From Halobacterium zhouii (lineage in GTDB: Archaea; Halobacteriota; Halobacteria; Halobacteriales; Halobacteriaceae), in the NCBI RefSeq assembly GCF_021249405.1, contig NZ_CP089593.1, forward strand, positions 1,550,001 through 1,614,000: a stretch of 64,000 nt of DNA, read 5' to 3'. Shown here piece after piece: positions 1 to 8,188 of the stretch. The translations under genes and the position numbers were made by a program. The notes beneath the pieces are model-generated. The model searched no databases and was not told where the DNA came from. It saw nothing but the letters and a program-made list of their open reading frames with translations. Numbering within the stretch: position 1 is the stretch's first letter; each line of letters starts with the position of its first letter.

Positions 1-1408
1 CCTCGACGGCCTCGGCGCCCGCCGACACCTCCTCGTTGCTGTCCCGGATGGCCTCGGCGGTGGAGTCGATGCCGTCCTTGAGGTCCTCGACGATGGCCGA
101 TATCTCCGCGACGGTCTCCTTGGACTCCTCGGCGAGGTCCTTGACCTCGTCGGCGACGACCTTGAACCCGCTGCCGTCGCTGCCCGCGCGCGCCGCCTCG
201 ATGTTCGCGTTCAGCGCGAGCAGACTGGTCTGGTCGGCGATCTCGTCGATCATCTCCGTCATCTCGTTGATGGTGTCCATCTGCTCTTCCAGGGACTGCA
301 CGACCTCCATGTTGCGCTCGGAGGCCGCGAGCGCGTGTTCCATGCGCTCGATTGCCTCCTCGGCGTCCTCGGCGCCCTCGCCCGCGAGGTCGTTTGCGTC
401 CTCCGCGAGGCGGTCGATCTCCTGGGCGGTCGCAGCGATCTCCTCGACCGTCGCCGACAGCTCCGAGACGTTTCGCTCGGCCTCCTCGGTGCGGTCGGCC
501 TGCTGCTGGGCGACCGCCGAGACGTTCTCGCTCGAGTTCTCGATCTCGCCGATGGCCGAGCGCGCCTCCTCGCTGGCGTCGGTCAACGTCGCCGCGATGG
601 AATCGAGGTCGTCGGCGTGCTCGCGGGCGTCGGTGAGCGCGGCGCGCGTGTTCCGCACGGCGTAGTCGAGGTCGCCCGCCATCTCGTCGAACTCCCGGTA
701 GACGTTCCGGATGGCGTCGAAGTCGGCGTCGGGTTCCCGGACCTCGGGTTCGACCGTGAAGTCGCCGTCGCTGAGCGCGCCGAGGCTGTCCTTGATCTCG
801 CCGAGCACCTCGCTCTGGTAGGCCTCGAGTTGCTCCTCGCGCTCGCGCAACTCGATGCGCTCGGTGATGTCCTGGTTGATCTCGAGCGCGCCGACCACGT
901 CGCCGTCGGCGCCGAAGAAGGGCATGACGCTTCGACTGACGGGGATCTCCTCGCCGTCCACGACGACGGTGTCTTCGAGGTTCTGGACGGCCTCGCCCGT
1001 GTCCAGGACGTTCCGCATCACGGAGTTGTCTGCCTCGTCGTAGTCGAAGAGGCAGTCCCCGTACAGTTCGCCGGGCTCGCGGTCGAACAGCTCCCGGCCC
1101 TCCTCGTTGAGGTACGTGAAGTGGCCGCCGTCGTCGACGATGAAGATGGGGTAGCCGAGCCCCTGCATGAAGCTCTCGACGACCGAGTCCACGGTCGCAC
1201 GGTCCTTCCACCCCTCCGGGTCGTGGTCGTCACCGCTCGCTGCCGCCCCGGCGTCGGCCGTCTCGGCGTCGGCCGTCTCGGCGGTGACCGATTCCGACGC
1301 ATCGGTGGAGTGGTCCGGTGCGACACCGGACGTCGGTTCGTCGTCGCTGCGGTCGCCAGTGCTCGACCCGGTGACGCTGGCCGCAACACTCGCTAGGAAC
1401 TCGAACAT
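1..1408 (-). CDS. Methyl-accepting chemotaxis transducer with PAS domain (3' end cut by window edge)
   Basis: About 469 residues are visible and the C-terminus lies outside the window. After an acidic, low-complexity N-terminus (residues 1-70) comes a PAS sensor domain (about 75-190, with YPIFIVDDGG and ALEINQDITER), a linker, and a long coiled-coil signalling domain. The conserved hairpin tip is clear around residues 393-420 (IADQTSLLALNANIEAARAG, then VVADEVKDLAEES). This tip contacts CheA/CheW in the transducer family. No hydrophobic membrane segment is seen in the visible part, so this looks like a soluble, cytoplasmic transducer that senses through PAS (inference). The ATG at 1408 is chosen because the reading frame opens there with a clean protein start. 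Confidence 0.93.
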   Translation of the reverse strand, partial: MFEFLASVAASVTGSSTGDRSDDEPTSGVAPDHSTDASESVTAETADAETADAGAAASGDDHDPEGWKDRATVDSVVESFMQGLGYPIFIVDDGGHFTYLNEEGRELFDREPGELYGDCLFDYDEADNSVMRNVLDTGEAVQNLEDTVVVDGEEIPVSRSVMPFFGADGDVVGALEINQDITERIELREREEQLEAYQSEVLGEIKDSLGALSDGDFTVEPEVREPDADFDAIRNVYREFDEMAGDLDYAVRNTRAALTDAREHADDLDSIAATLTDASEEARSAIGEIENSSENVSAVAQQQADRTEEAERNVSELSATVEEIAATAQEIDRLAEDANDLAGEGAEDAEEAIERMEHALAASERNMEVVQSLEEQMDTINEMTEMIDEIADQTSLLALNANIEAARAGSDGSGFKVVADEVKDLAEESKETVAEISAIVEDLKDGIDSTAEAIRDSNEEVSAGAEAVE

Positions 1409-1472
1409 ACCTCTGGTTCACCTGCGTACCCCTACCTCCCGAACCCACCCCTTAAATTGTCGCCTCCAGCTC

Positions 1473-1808
1473 TCAGCATTGATACTCGTCGAGTTCGCGG
1501 GCGAGTCGCTTCGCGGCCGCGACGTGCTGGTCTGCCGTCTCGTCCCCGGTTCCGTCGACGTGACCGAGCAACTTCCTGGCCTGCTCGACGCGCCGCTCGA
1601 CGACATCGTCCGGCGTCTCCTCCCCGAGCGCGTCCGCGACCACGGCTTCGGCCTCTCCGAGGTATCGACTCGCGGCCGTCTCGACGGGCAACTCGGCGGT
1701 CGCGGCGAGGTGGTCGTGAAGCTCACGGAGCCACTCTCCAGGCACGTCCGCGTCCCCCTCAGACCCGTCCGAACGTCCCGGTGGCTCCCCCGGACCTCCC
1801 TCAGACAC
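1473..1808 (-). CDS. Small acidic conserved haloarchaeal protein
   Basis: A 111-residue protein with a Gly/Pro/Asp-rich N-terminus and a helical remainder (LRELHDHLAATAELPVETA, then VERRVEQARKLLGHVDG) ending in Cys. I do not recognise a characterised family. Its start overlaps the stop of the upstream XPB-type helicase gene by 8 bp on the same strand, so the two are very likely co-transcribed and translationally coupled. That context hints at a link with DNA repair or the helicase, but nothing in the sequence shows a function. It has no membrane segment and no cysteine pairs. Confidence 0.8.
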   Translation of the reverse strand: MSEGGPGEPPGRSDGSEGDADVPGEWLRELHDHLAATAELPVETAASRYLGEAEAVVADALGEETPDDVVERRVEQARKLLGHVDGTGDETADQHVAAAKRLARELDEYQC

Positions 1809-3618
1809 GCTCGCTCCCCGACTCGGTGACGCGCACGCCCTTCGACGCGAGGTGGCGCATGCGACTCCGCGCGTCGTCCTCCTCCTCGGTCCCCCGGGTC
1901 GCCAGCACGAACAGCAGGGAGTCGCCGCTGGGCCGCATCGTTCGACCCGCGCGCTGGGCGCCTTGCCGGCGACTACCGCCGAGGCCGGACGCCACGACAG
2001 CGAGTTCGGCGTCCGGCAGGTCGATGCCCTCGTCGCCGATGCGGGAGACCACGAGCGTGTCCAGCGCGCCCGTCCGGAACTGGTCGAAGTAGGCCTCGCG
2101 CTCCCGGTGGCGGGTCTCCCCGCTCACGAACGGCGCGTCGAGGGCGTCGGCGAGGCGGCGGCCCTGTTCGAGGTAGTCCACGAACACGAGCGCCTGCTTG
2201 TCGTCGTGCTGCCGGAGCAGGTGGCGGGCCTCCTCGTCTTTCGCGGGGTTCTCGGCGGCGAGGCGGCGCCGAGTGTGCCCGCTCGCGCTGGCGTACTCGT
2301 AACGCGCGTCGTCGTCAGTCCACGGCACGTACCGGATCTCGACCTCGGGTTCCGCGACGAATCCGGCCTCGAACAGCGCGTCCCAGTCGGTCCCGATGGG
2401 TGGCCCGATGAGCGTGTAGATATCCTCCTCCTTGTCGTCCTCCCGCACGGGCGTCGCGGTGAGGCCGAGGCGGTGCTTGCTCTGGAGGCTCGTCGACCGC
2501 CGGAACACCTCGCTGGGCACGTGCTGGGCCTCGTCGTAGACGACGAGCCCCCACTCGCGGTCGTCGAAGACGTGGCGGTGGCGGTCCATCCCGACGGTCT
2601 GGTAGGTGGCGATTGTGACCGCGCGCACGTTCTTCTCGCCGCCGTGGTACTCGCCCACCTGGTCCCGTGTCAGCGACGTGTTCGCGAGCAGTTCCTCGCG
2701 CCACTGCGCGGCGAGTTCACGGCTCGGCACCAGAATCAGTGTCTCGCCGCCGACGGCCTCCAGGACGCCCATCGCGGCAACGGTCTTCCCCGACCCCGGT
2801 GGCCCGACGAGCACGCCCGAGTTCGCGTCCACGAACCGGTCGATCCAGTCCTGCTGGTACTCGCGCAACTCGAGGTCGAGGCTCACGTCGATCGGATCGC
2901 CGCTCTCGAGGTCGCGGTCGTCCTGCACGGGGTAGCCGGCCTCGTACAGCGTGCGTTTGAGCGTCGCGAGTTCGTCCTCGTTCACCCAGCTCTCGGTGTC
3001 GGACATCGGCGCTCGCAGCACGTCGTCGTCGAGTTTCGGGCGCGCGACGTTCCCCATCAGGTTCTCGCTCTTGGCCTCCAGGACGGTGTATCCGTCCTCG
3101 TGCGTGGTGAGCCGGAACCGCGTGGCGCGCGTCCACTGCTCCTCGACCCAGTCCTCGAGGCCGGGACACTCCCGCGGGAGGACGCGTCGCATGCCCGCAA
3201 TCAGCGCGGACAGCGAGTCGAACGGCGCCGCCCACACGTCCTCCTCTCGGATGACGTACCGGTAGCTCCCCGTCCGCGTGGTGTCAGCGAGGTGCGCGAA
3301 CCGAGACAGTTGGGCGCGCGTGAACTGCGCCGGTTGGTCGACAACGACCTCCCGGCGGTCCGGAAACGGCACGACGCGCTCCCGGTCCGTGAGTTCGAGC
3401 CAGTCCCGCGGATACCAGACGACGGGGTCGGTCTCCACGTCCACGCGCTCGATGTCGCCGTCCGCGGCGAGTTCCTCGAGCGCCTCGGTCGCCTCGGCCT
3501 GCGCGCAGTCGAGTTCCCTCGCGACCTGTGAAGCGGTCGCCAGCGGGCGGCCCGCGGCCTCCAGCGCGTCGAGGAACGCCTGCTTCGAGATGTCGGTCAC
3601 TGTCTCCCCGTAGTTCAC
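1801..3618 (-). CDS. XPB/Rad25-type superfamily 2 DNA helicase
   Basis: A 605-residue protein. Residues 1-70 look like a winged-helix segment (ATASQVARELDCAQAEATEAL) and about 80-240 a damage-recognition-like region. The helicase core follows: Walker A GPPGSGKT at 272-279, DEAQ box at 362-365, motif III LTATP near 388, and motif VI QRAGRTMRP near the C-terminus. The DEAQ box and overall order fit archaeal XPB-like helicases, which unwind DNA in repair or transcription-linked processes. The start used is a GTG; an in-frame GTG six codons later (3600, beginning MTDISKQ) is an equally plausible start. The gene overlaps the downstream small acidic gene by 8 bp. Confidence 0.92.
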   Translation of the reverse strand: MNYGETVTDISKQAFLDALEAAGRPLATASQVARELDCAQAEATEALEELAADGDIERVDVETDPVVWYPRDWLELTDRERVVPFPDRREVVVDQPAQFTRAQLSRFAHLADTTRTGSYRYVIREEDVWAAPFDSLSALIAGMRRVLPRECPGLEDWVEEQWTRATRFRLTTHEDGYTVLEAKSENLMGNVARPKLDDDVLRAPMSDTESWVNEDELATLKRTLYEAGYPVQDDRDLESGDPIDVSLDLELREYQQDWIDRFVDANSGVLVGPPGSGKTVAAMGVLEAVGGETLILVPSRELAAQWREELLANTSLTRDQVGEYHGGEKNVRAVTIATYQTVGMDRHRHVFDDREWGLVVYDEAQHVPSEVFRRSTSLQSKHRLGLTATPVREDDKEEDIYTLIGPPIGTDWDALFEAGFVAEPEVEIRYVPWTDDDARYEYASASGHTRRRLAAENPAKDEEARHLLRQHDDKQALVFVDYLEQGRRLADALDAPFVSGETRHREREAYFDQFRTGALDTLVVSRIGDEGIDLPDAELAVVASGLGGSRRQGAQRAGRTMRPSGDSLLFVLATRGTEEEDDARSRMRHLASKGVRVTESGSERV

Positions 3619-3737
3619 CCGCGGAAAAACGGGTTACGACTAGCGACGGCGCGTCTAACGACACCCCCGACCGTACACGCGCGCAGTAAAATCAATACCG
3701 CAGTAGAACTAATACATCTCGGTCGAATGAGTCCGGT

Positions 3738-4124
3738 ATGAACGACCAAAACGTGTCGGACCTCGTCGAGCACCTCCACGAGACAGTCGGCGACGACCTC
3801 CGGAGCGTGATACGCTACGACTTCGATGCCGAGGGCTACGACGTCGTCTACGCCCGCGACGACATCCTCGACGACTATTCCGAGGAAACAGTCGAGAACA
3901 TCGTGCGGACGTACGAGACGGACGCGCTGTCGAAGACCGGCCAGGAGAAGTGGTACAACCACGGCGAGCAGCAGTGCATCATGCGGTGTTTCGAGAACGG
4001 CGTCGAGGTGAACCTCCTCGCGGACGGCCAGGGCGTCGCGGTCGGCCTCGACAAAGCCGTGTTCGCCGCACAGAAGTCCTTCATCGGGGACTGCATGGAA
4101 CTCGCCGGCGTCACCAGCGAGTGA
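3738..4124 (+). CDS. Conserved haloarchaeal protein, possibly DUF7522-like
   Basis: A 128-residue acidic protein (LRSVIRYDFDAEGYDVVYAR near the N-terminus, VGLDKAVFAAQKSFIGDCME near the C-terminus). It has alternating helix and strand character, no signal peptide and no membrane segment. The central part (YDFDAEGYDVVYARDD, then WYNHGEQQCIMRCFENG) resembles a widely distributed set of small haloarchaeal proteins that I believe is DUF7522, from memory. Function is unknown. AT-rich sequence about 30 bp upstream (aactaatacatctcgg, 3706-3721) can serve as the promoter. It is a single-gene unit divergent from the helicase gene. Confidence 0.8.
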   Translation: MNDQNVSDLVEHLHETVGDDLRSVIRYDFDAEGYDVVYARDDILDDYSEETVENIVRTYETDALSKTGQEKWYNHGEQQCIMRCFENGVEVNLLADGQGVAVGLDKAVFAAQKSFIGDCMELAGVTSE

Positions 4125-4192
4125 CGGCGACGACCGCTGGGCGTTGCCGGCCAGCCGGGAACTATTTTGTCGAACAACACGTATCGGTGCCC

Positions 4193-4339
4193 ATGAGCGA
4201 CGCGAATCGGCTCCGCTGTCTCAACTGCGGTCGGGAGGCGGCAGTGGGCGACGACTGGGACTCCGCGACCCATCCGACGTTCGGCGCGATGACGCAGTGC
4301 CCCGGATGCGGAAGCACGAACGTCCAGACGCGGCGGTGA
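4193..4339 (+). CDS. Small zinc-ribbon protein
   Basis: A 48-residue protein with two CxxC knuckles (LRCLNCGRE at residues 8-11 and QCPGCGS near residue 40), the typical layout of a single zinc ribbon. Small one-domain zinc proteins of this sort are numerous in haloarchaea and several have regulatory roles, but no specific partner can be read here. It starts 68 bp after the preceding gene, and an AT-rich patch (aactattttgtcg, 4160-4172) sits about 25-30 bp before the ATG, so it probably has its own leaderless promoter. Confidence 0.72.
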   Translation: MSDANRLRCLNCGREAAVGDDWDSATHPTFGAMTQCPGCGSTNVQTRR

Positions 4340-4382
4340 CCACGCGCAGAGAGCGCTGACCGACGGCCGCCGGCCGCGCGGG

Positions 4383-4799
4383 CTACGCCTCCTCGTCCTC
4401 GAAGTCGAGCGCGACGGAGTTGATGCAGAAGCGCTTGCCCGTGGGTTCCGGGCCGTCGTCGAAGACGTGCCCGAGGTGGCCGCCGCAGTTCGCGCAGACG
4501 ACCTCCGTGCGCTCCATCCCGTGGCTGTGGTCTTCGCGGAGTTCGATGGCGTCCTCGTCGGCGATGTCCCAGAAACTCGGCCACCCGCAGTGCGCGTCGA
4601 ACTTCGTCTCCGAGTCGAACAGCACCGCGCCGCAGGCCGCACACGAGTACGACCCGTTTTCGTCGCGGTCGACGTGCTCGCCGGAGTGAGGCCGTTCCGT
4701 TCCCTGCTCTCTGAGCACCTCGTACTCCTCGTCAGTGAGGCGCTCGCGCCACTCCTCCTCCGTCAGCTCGATCTGCTTCTCGTCCGGTGTCTCGCTCAT
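4383..4799 (-). CDS. msrB: Peptide-methionine (R)-S-oxide reductase
   Basis: A 138-residue protein of normal MsrB length. It reduces the R epimer of methionine sulfoxide in oxidised proteins. The structural zinc site is present as two CxxC pairs (SCAACG and VCANCGGHLGH). The substrate-site signatures HCGWPSFWD and HVFDDGPEPTGKRFCINS are intact, and the Cys in RFCINS is the catalytic residue. The start is the internal ATG (MSETPDEK) rather than an upstream in-frame ATG nine codons earlier, which would add a non-conserved MAFHPLRTS extension. Cytoplasmic; the neighbourhood with the mhq-like genes fits a redox-defence theme, although it is not in the same operon. Confidence 0.95.
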   Translation of the reverse strand: MSETPDEKQIELTEEEWRERLTDEEYEVLREQGTERPHSGEHVDRDENGSYSCAACGAVLFDSETKFDAHCGWPSFWDIADEDAIELREDHSHGMERTEVVCANCGGHLGHVFDDGPEPTGKRFCINSVALDFEDEEA

Positions 4800-4896
4800 A
4801 CTCGTCCGTAGGGGGTGGAACGCCAAAACCTACAGGTCGCCGGAAAGGCTCCCTGGCTGTTCGGAGAAAGAGCGCCGGCTGTTCGGCGTTGAGGCG

Positions 4897-5547
4897 TTAC
4901 AGGTCCTCGAAGAGGTCACTCGCGTGCTCGAGTTCGTCCTCGTTGACGCCGTGGCTCATCCCCTCGTAGATGCGCTCGGTGACGTCCGCGTCCAGGGCCT
5001 CCAGGGCCTCCGTGGTCTCGTGAACGCGCTCGACCGGGATGTGCTGGTCGCGGTCGCCACACCCCAGGAACGCGGGCGTGCCGTCGAGGCTCCCATCGTA
5101 ATCCCGGGGCGTCCCCTCGGGGCCGATGAGGCCGCCGGAGAACACCACGAGGCCACCGTACTCGCGGGCGTTCCGCGCGACGTACTCGCTGGAGAGACAG
5201 GCGCCCTGGGAGAATCCGAGCAGCGCCGTGCGCTCGACCGAGACGTGTTCGGTCACGTCCGCTATCGTGTCGCCGAGGAAGTCGAGCGCGGAACTCAGCC
5301 ACGGCTCGTTGTCCGGCATCGGCTCCATGAATCCCTTCGGATACCACGTGCTGCGGGCGGCCTGTGGCGCGACGAACGCGGTGTTCTCGCTCGGCAGGTC
5401 CTCGGCGAACTGGAGCATCCCTTGCGCTCGCGCGCCGCGACCGTGGACGAGCACGACCGCGCGCTCCGCGTCCTCGAGGGGCACGCCGGCGTGCTCGACC
5501 GGTTGGCCGTCGTGCGGGTCGCTCGCGTCACCGCCGGGAGCGCTCAT
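4897..5547 (-). CDS. Alpha/beta hydrolase, MhqD-like carboxylesterase
   Basis: A 216-residue phospholipase/carboxylesterase-fold protein. The nucleophile elbow is GFSQGA with Ser113; the acid is Asp165 or Asp167 (LGCGDRDQHIP) and the base is His199 (GMSHG). The start overlaps the stop of the upstream dioxygenase-like gene by 4 bp, so the pair is one operon. In Bacillus the same enzyme pair (MhqD and MhqE/MhqO) detoxifies quinones, and a thiol-redox regulator controls it. Here the pair is divergent from an HxlR-family regulator, which supports the same role by analogy (inference). The true substrate is unknown. Confidence 0.88.
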   Translation of the reverse strand: MSAPGGDASDPHDGQPVEHAGVPLEDAERAVVLVHGRGARAQGMLQFAEDLPSENTAFVAPQAARSTWYPKGFMEPMPDNEPWLSSALDFLGDTIADVTEHVSVERTALLGFSQGACLSSEYVARNAREYGGLVVFSGGLIGPEGTPRDYDGSLDGTPAFLGCGDRDQHIPVERVHETTEALEALDADVTERIYEGMSHGVNEDELEHASDLFEDL

Positions 5548-6536
5548 CGGTTCACCTCCGCGTCAGCGTCGACCGCGCTGTTCGTGCCACCGTCCAGCGG
5601 CGGCAGCGCGGCCTCGAGTTGCTCGCGGTCGTCCTCCAGCCACGGCGGCAGTTTCAGGCTCGCCCCGAGGTCGGCGACGTCCTCGTCGATGGCGAAGCCG
5701 GGTTCATCGGTTGCAACCTCGAACAGCACGCCACCCGGCTCCCGGAAGTAGATCGACCGGAAGTACTGACGGTCTTTCTGGGGCGTCGTCCTGACACCCG
5801 TCTCGGACGCCGCGCTCGCGAGTGCGGCCTGCGCGTCGTCGTCCGGCGCGCGAAACGCGACGTGGTGAATCGTACCAGGTCCGGGCCGCCCGCGGGGGCC
5901 GTCGCCCGTCAGCACGTCGACGACGCTCGCGCGGTCGCCCGCGACGTAACGAACCCGCTCGCCCGACGCCTCGGATTCAGTTGCCGCCGACTCGAAGCCC
6001 AGCGCCTCGAGGACGGTGCCCGTCGCCTCGGGGTCGGTCGGGTGAAGCGTCACGCCGTGGAACCCGCGGACCGCGTGCTCGGCGGGGACGTCGCTCCCGT
6101 CCCAGGGTTCGACGTCACTCTCGCCCTCGACGAGTTCGAGCGGTTGTCCGTCGGGGTCCGCGAACGCCAGCACGCGCGCCCCGAAGCGGTCGGTCGGACC
6201 TTCGTGAGGAATGTCGCGCTCCTCGAATCGCTGGGTCCAGTACTCGAGGCTCCCCTCGGGCACGACGAACGCGGTGGCCGTCGCCTGGCCGCGTCCGGGC
6301 GTCCCCGAGCGCCCGCCGCCGAACGGGAAGAACGTCAGGATGGTTCCCGGTGTCCCCGTCTCGTCGCCGTAGTAGAGGTGGTACGTCGACGGGTCGTCGA
6401 AGTTCACGGTCCGCTTCACCAGGCGCAGGCCGAGTTCCTCGCGGTAGAACCGAACGTTCTCCGCGGGGTCGCCCGCGACGGCGGTGACGTGATGGACGCC
6501 CTCGGTCGCCGGTGCGTCCGAAGATGTTGGTGCCAT
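5544..6536 (-). CDS. Putative ring-cleaving dioxygenase of the VOC/glyoxalase superfamily (MhqE/MhqO-like)
   Basis: A 330-residue protein made of two vicinal-oxygen-chelate repeats. Residues 13-130 begin with VHHVTAVAGD and the second repeat begins with VRGFHGVTLHP, continuing through TIHHVAFR and a C-terminal FREPGGVLFEVATDEPGF. The His residues of these strands and the late Glu are the usual metal ligands of the family. It is the first gene of a two-gene operon with the carboxylesterase-like gene (4-bp overlap). Proteins of this layout are annotated as ring-cleaving dioxygenases and in Bacillus belong to the quinone/catechol resistance regulons. The preceding divergent spacer carries candidate operators for the HxlR-type regulator. 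Confidence 0.9.
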   Translation of the reverse strand: MAPTSSDAPATEGVHHVTAVAGDPAENVRFYREELGLRLVKRTVNFDDPSTYHLYYGDETGTPGTILTFFPFGGGRSGTPGRGQATATAFVVPEGSLEYWTQRFEERDIPHEGPTDRFGARVLAFADPDGQPLELVEGESDVEPWDGSDVPAEHAVRGFHGVTLHPTDPEATGTVLEALGFESAATESEASGERVRYVAGDRASVVDVLTGDGPRGRPGPGTIHHVAFRAPDDDAQAALASAASETGVRTTPQKDRQYFRSIYFREPGGVLFEVATDEPGFAIDEDVADLGASLKLPPWLEDDREQLEAALPPLDGGTNSAVDADAEVNR

Positions 6537-6604
6537 ACCGCGACCTACGCGCCCCGCCGCCTTACGTTTCAGGCGTACCGGAAGCTACCCGGTGACATCC
6601 GCGT

Positions 6605-6614
6605 CACTGCAGTG
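6605..6614. promoter_or_regulatory. Palindrome in the divergent spacer between dioxygenase and HxlR genes
   Basis: CACTGCAGTG is a perfect 10-bp palindrome in the 138-bp spacer between the two divergent genes. In addition GTTTCAG (6566-6572) and CTGAAAC (6620-6626) form a separated inverted pair in the same spacer. HxlR-family dimers bind inverted repeats and commonly regulate a divergent neighbour. Either signal may be the operator. The match to a known site is not established. Confidence 0.35.
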
Positions 6615-6674
6615 TAGAACTGAAACCTGATTCGTCCCGGAACCACTATCCCGGCCGGATTCGTACGTCGAGGT

Positions 6675-7034
6675 ATGGACGAGCAATACAGCGAGGAGGC
6701 GTGCCACGTCATCGACTCGCTGGAACAGATCGGCTCCCAGTGGCGGCTCATCGTGCTCCACGACCTGCAGGACGGCGAGAAGCGCTTCAACGAACTCAAG
6801 CGCTCCACGTCCGCGAGTTCCCGCACGCTCTCCCGCGTCCTCGACGACCTCCAGGAGATGGGGTTCGTCGACCGCCGACTCGAGGAAGACGCCCCCGTCG
6901 CGACGTTCTACTCGCTCACCGCGAAGGGCGAATCCCTGTTCCCCGTCTTCGACGCCATCGAGGACTGGGCCGACGAGTGGCTAGGTGAGGACGCAGACGG
7001 CGCGGACGCCGTCGAATCGCTAGCAGACTCGTAG
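6675..7034 (+). CDS. HxlR-family transcriptional regulator, likely thiol redox sensor
   Basis: A 119-residue single-domain winged-helix protein (IGSQWRLIVLHDLQDGEKRF, then LSRVLDDLQEMGFVDRRL) with the HxlR (DUF24) signature. Cys10 lies just before the first helix (EEACHVIDSL). This is the position of the redox-active cysteine in quinone-sensing members such as YodB/CatR and HypR. An acidic tail follows the DNA-binding domain. It is divergently placed from the carboxylesterase/dioxygenase operon, the usual geometry for a local repressor. Control of that operon in response to electrophiles is inferred from this geometry and the Cys. Confidence 0.9.
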   Translation: MDEQYSEEACHVIDSLEQIGSQWRLIVLHDLQDGEKRFNELKRSTSASSRTLSRVLDDLQEMGFVDRRLEEDAPVATFYSLTAKGESLFPVFDAIEDWADEWLGEDADGADAVESLADS

Positions 7035-7085
7035 TGTTCTGAGTTCCGTTTCCACACGTCTGGTGGTTGAAGACCAACAACCGCA

Positions 7086-7132
7086 CAGAAAGCCCCAGCT
7101 AGAACCGACCTCGTAACCGCCGGGGCTTTCTG
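7086..7132. repeat. Inverted repeat with 11-bp arms (GGGGCTTTCTG family)
   Basis: CAGAAAGCCCC at 7086-7096 and its exact complement GGGGCTTTCTG at 7122-7132 flank 25 bp. The arms match the core of the 15-bp terminal repeats of the element at 9691-9911. It lies downstream of the HxlR gene and before the next gene on the same strand, so it could also act as a transcription terminator-like hairpin. Confidence 0.65.
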
Positions 7133-7267
7133 GGCGTCGGCGGTTGCAAGACGGTCATCTGTCCGCCCCGACGTATCTCTGGAAAACGCGATTCTGTCGC
7201 CCGGGTAACTAGCACCTCGTGCTCCAGAAACCAGCAGGACTAACGGCGCGAGCACTGTAACGGACGC

Positions 7268-7660
7268 ATGAGCGAACTCGAAACACTTCCCGAGAGCTGG
7301 GAGGTGTGGAACGAGGACCCGGGCGGAAGCACCATCCTCGTCTACCGCCCGGACGTCTTCGACAGCCACCAGTACCCGGCGCCGTGTCTGCCGACGATTC
7401 AGGTCGCGCAGCGTCCGCCGACCCAGCGCAAGCGCCGCGCGACCACCGAGTACGACTCGTGGCACGTCTCGCTCGCGCTCGAGCCGGAGGTTCGCGTGAA
7501 AGACGAGGACGCGACGTTCGATACGCACGGCGCCGCGGTGGAGGCGGCAATCGAACTCGCGGCGCGCTTCGACGACGGGGACGTGGACTACCGCGGGGCG
7601 TACCAGGTGCCCCGCGACGAGTACCTCGAGCGACTCGACGGACTGACCGGGGACGCGTGA
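7268..7660 (+). CDS. Conserved haloarchaeal protein (DUF5820-like)
   Basis: A 130-residue soluble protein with conserved blocks WNEDPGGSTILVYRPDVFDS, PCLPTIQVAQRPP and AYQVPRDEYLERL. I associate this pattern with the haloarchaeal family DUF5820. No catalytic motif, membrane segment or metal site is visible. It is a single-gene unit with a 233-bp upstream spacer that contains the 7086-7132 inverted repeat. Function unknown. Confidence 0.8.
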   Translation: MSELETLPESWEVWNEDPGGSTILVYRPDVFDSHQYPAPCLPTIQVAQRPPTQRKRRATTEYDSWHVSLALEPEVRVKDEDATFDTHGAAVEAAIELAARFDDGDVDYRGAYQVPRDEYLERLDGLTGDA

Positions 7661-7741
7661 CCGTGGCGAGTCCGACGGACGCCGCCAGCGGTCTGCCGAC
7701 AGGACGGGAGGCTTAACCCCGCGGCCCGCGAAGCTACCGGC

Positions 7742-8188
7742 ATGTCGATCACGCTACTCGGCTCCCGGCTCGCGGAACCCGGGACCGAGTTCGTCTACCA
7801 GGGAGAGTCTGCGGCCTGCGAGGGGTGTCCCTACCGAAAGCAGTGCCTCAATCTCTCGGAGGGCGTTCGCTACGAGGTGACTGACGTGCGTGAGGACGGC
7901 CAGACCCTGGACTGTGCGGTCCACGACGACGGCGTCGTCGCGGTGGACGTCGAACCGGCGACCATCGAGGCGAACGTCCCGTCGAAGGGCGCGTACGCCG
8001 GCAGCAAGGGGAAGCTATCGGGGTCGTGCCCGCACACCGAGTGTCCGAGCCACGAGTACTGTGAGCCCGCGGGCGCCGAGTTCGACGAGGAGTACCAGAT
8101 CTCGGAGATTCTCGGGGACCCGCCCCACGACTACTGCGCGCTCGACCGCGAGTTGACGCTCGTAGAGTTCGCGCCCTCCGAGGACTGA
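7742..8188 (+). CDS. UPF0179 family cysteine-rich protein
   Basis: A 148-residue protein with eight cysteines (26, 29, 35, 58, 96, 101, 107, 132), arranged as CEGCPYRKQC near the N-terminus and CPHTECPSHEYC in the middle. This pattern is that of the archaeal UPF0179 family and suggests a bound Fe-S cluster or zinc (inference). Function is unknown. Its 3' end overlaps the 3' end of the convergent M14-like peptidase gene by 58 bp. The ATG is preceded by a purine-rich stretch and follows the previous gene by 81 bp. Confidence 0.88.
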   Translation: MSITLLGSRLAEPGTEFVYQGESAACEGCPYRKQCLNLSEGVRYEVTDVREDGQTLDCAVHDDGVVAVDVEPATIEANVPSKGAYAGSKGKLSGSCPHTECPSHEYCEPAGAEFDEEYQISEILGDPPHDYCALDRELTLVEFAPSED

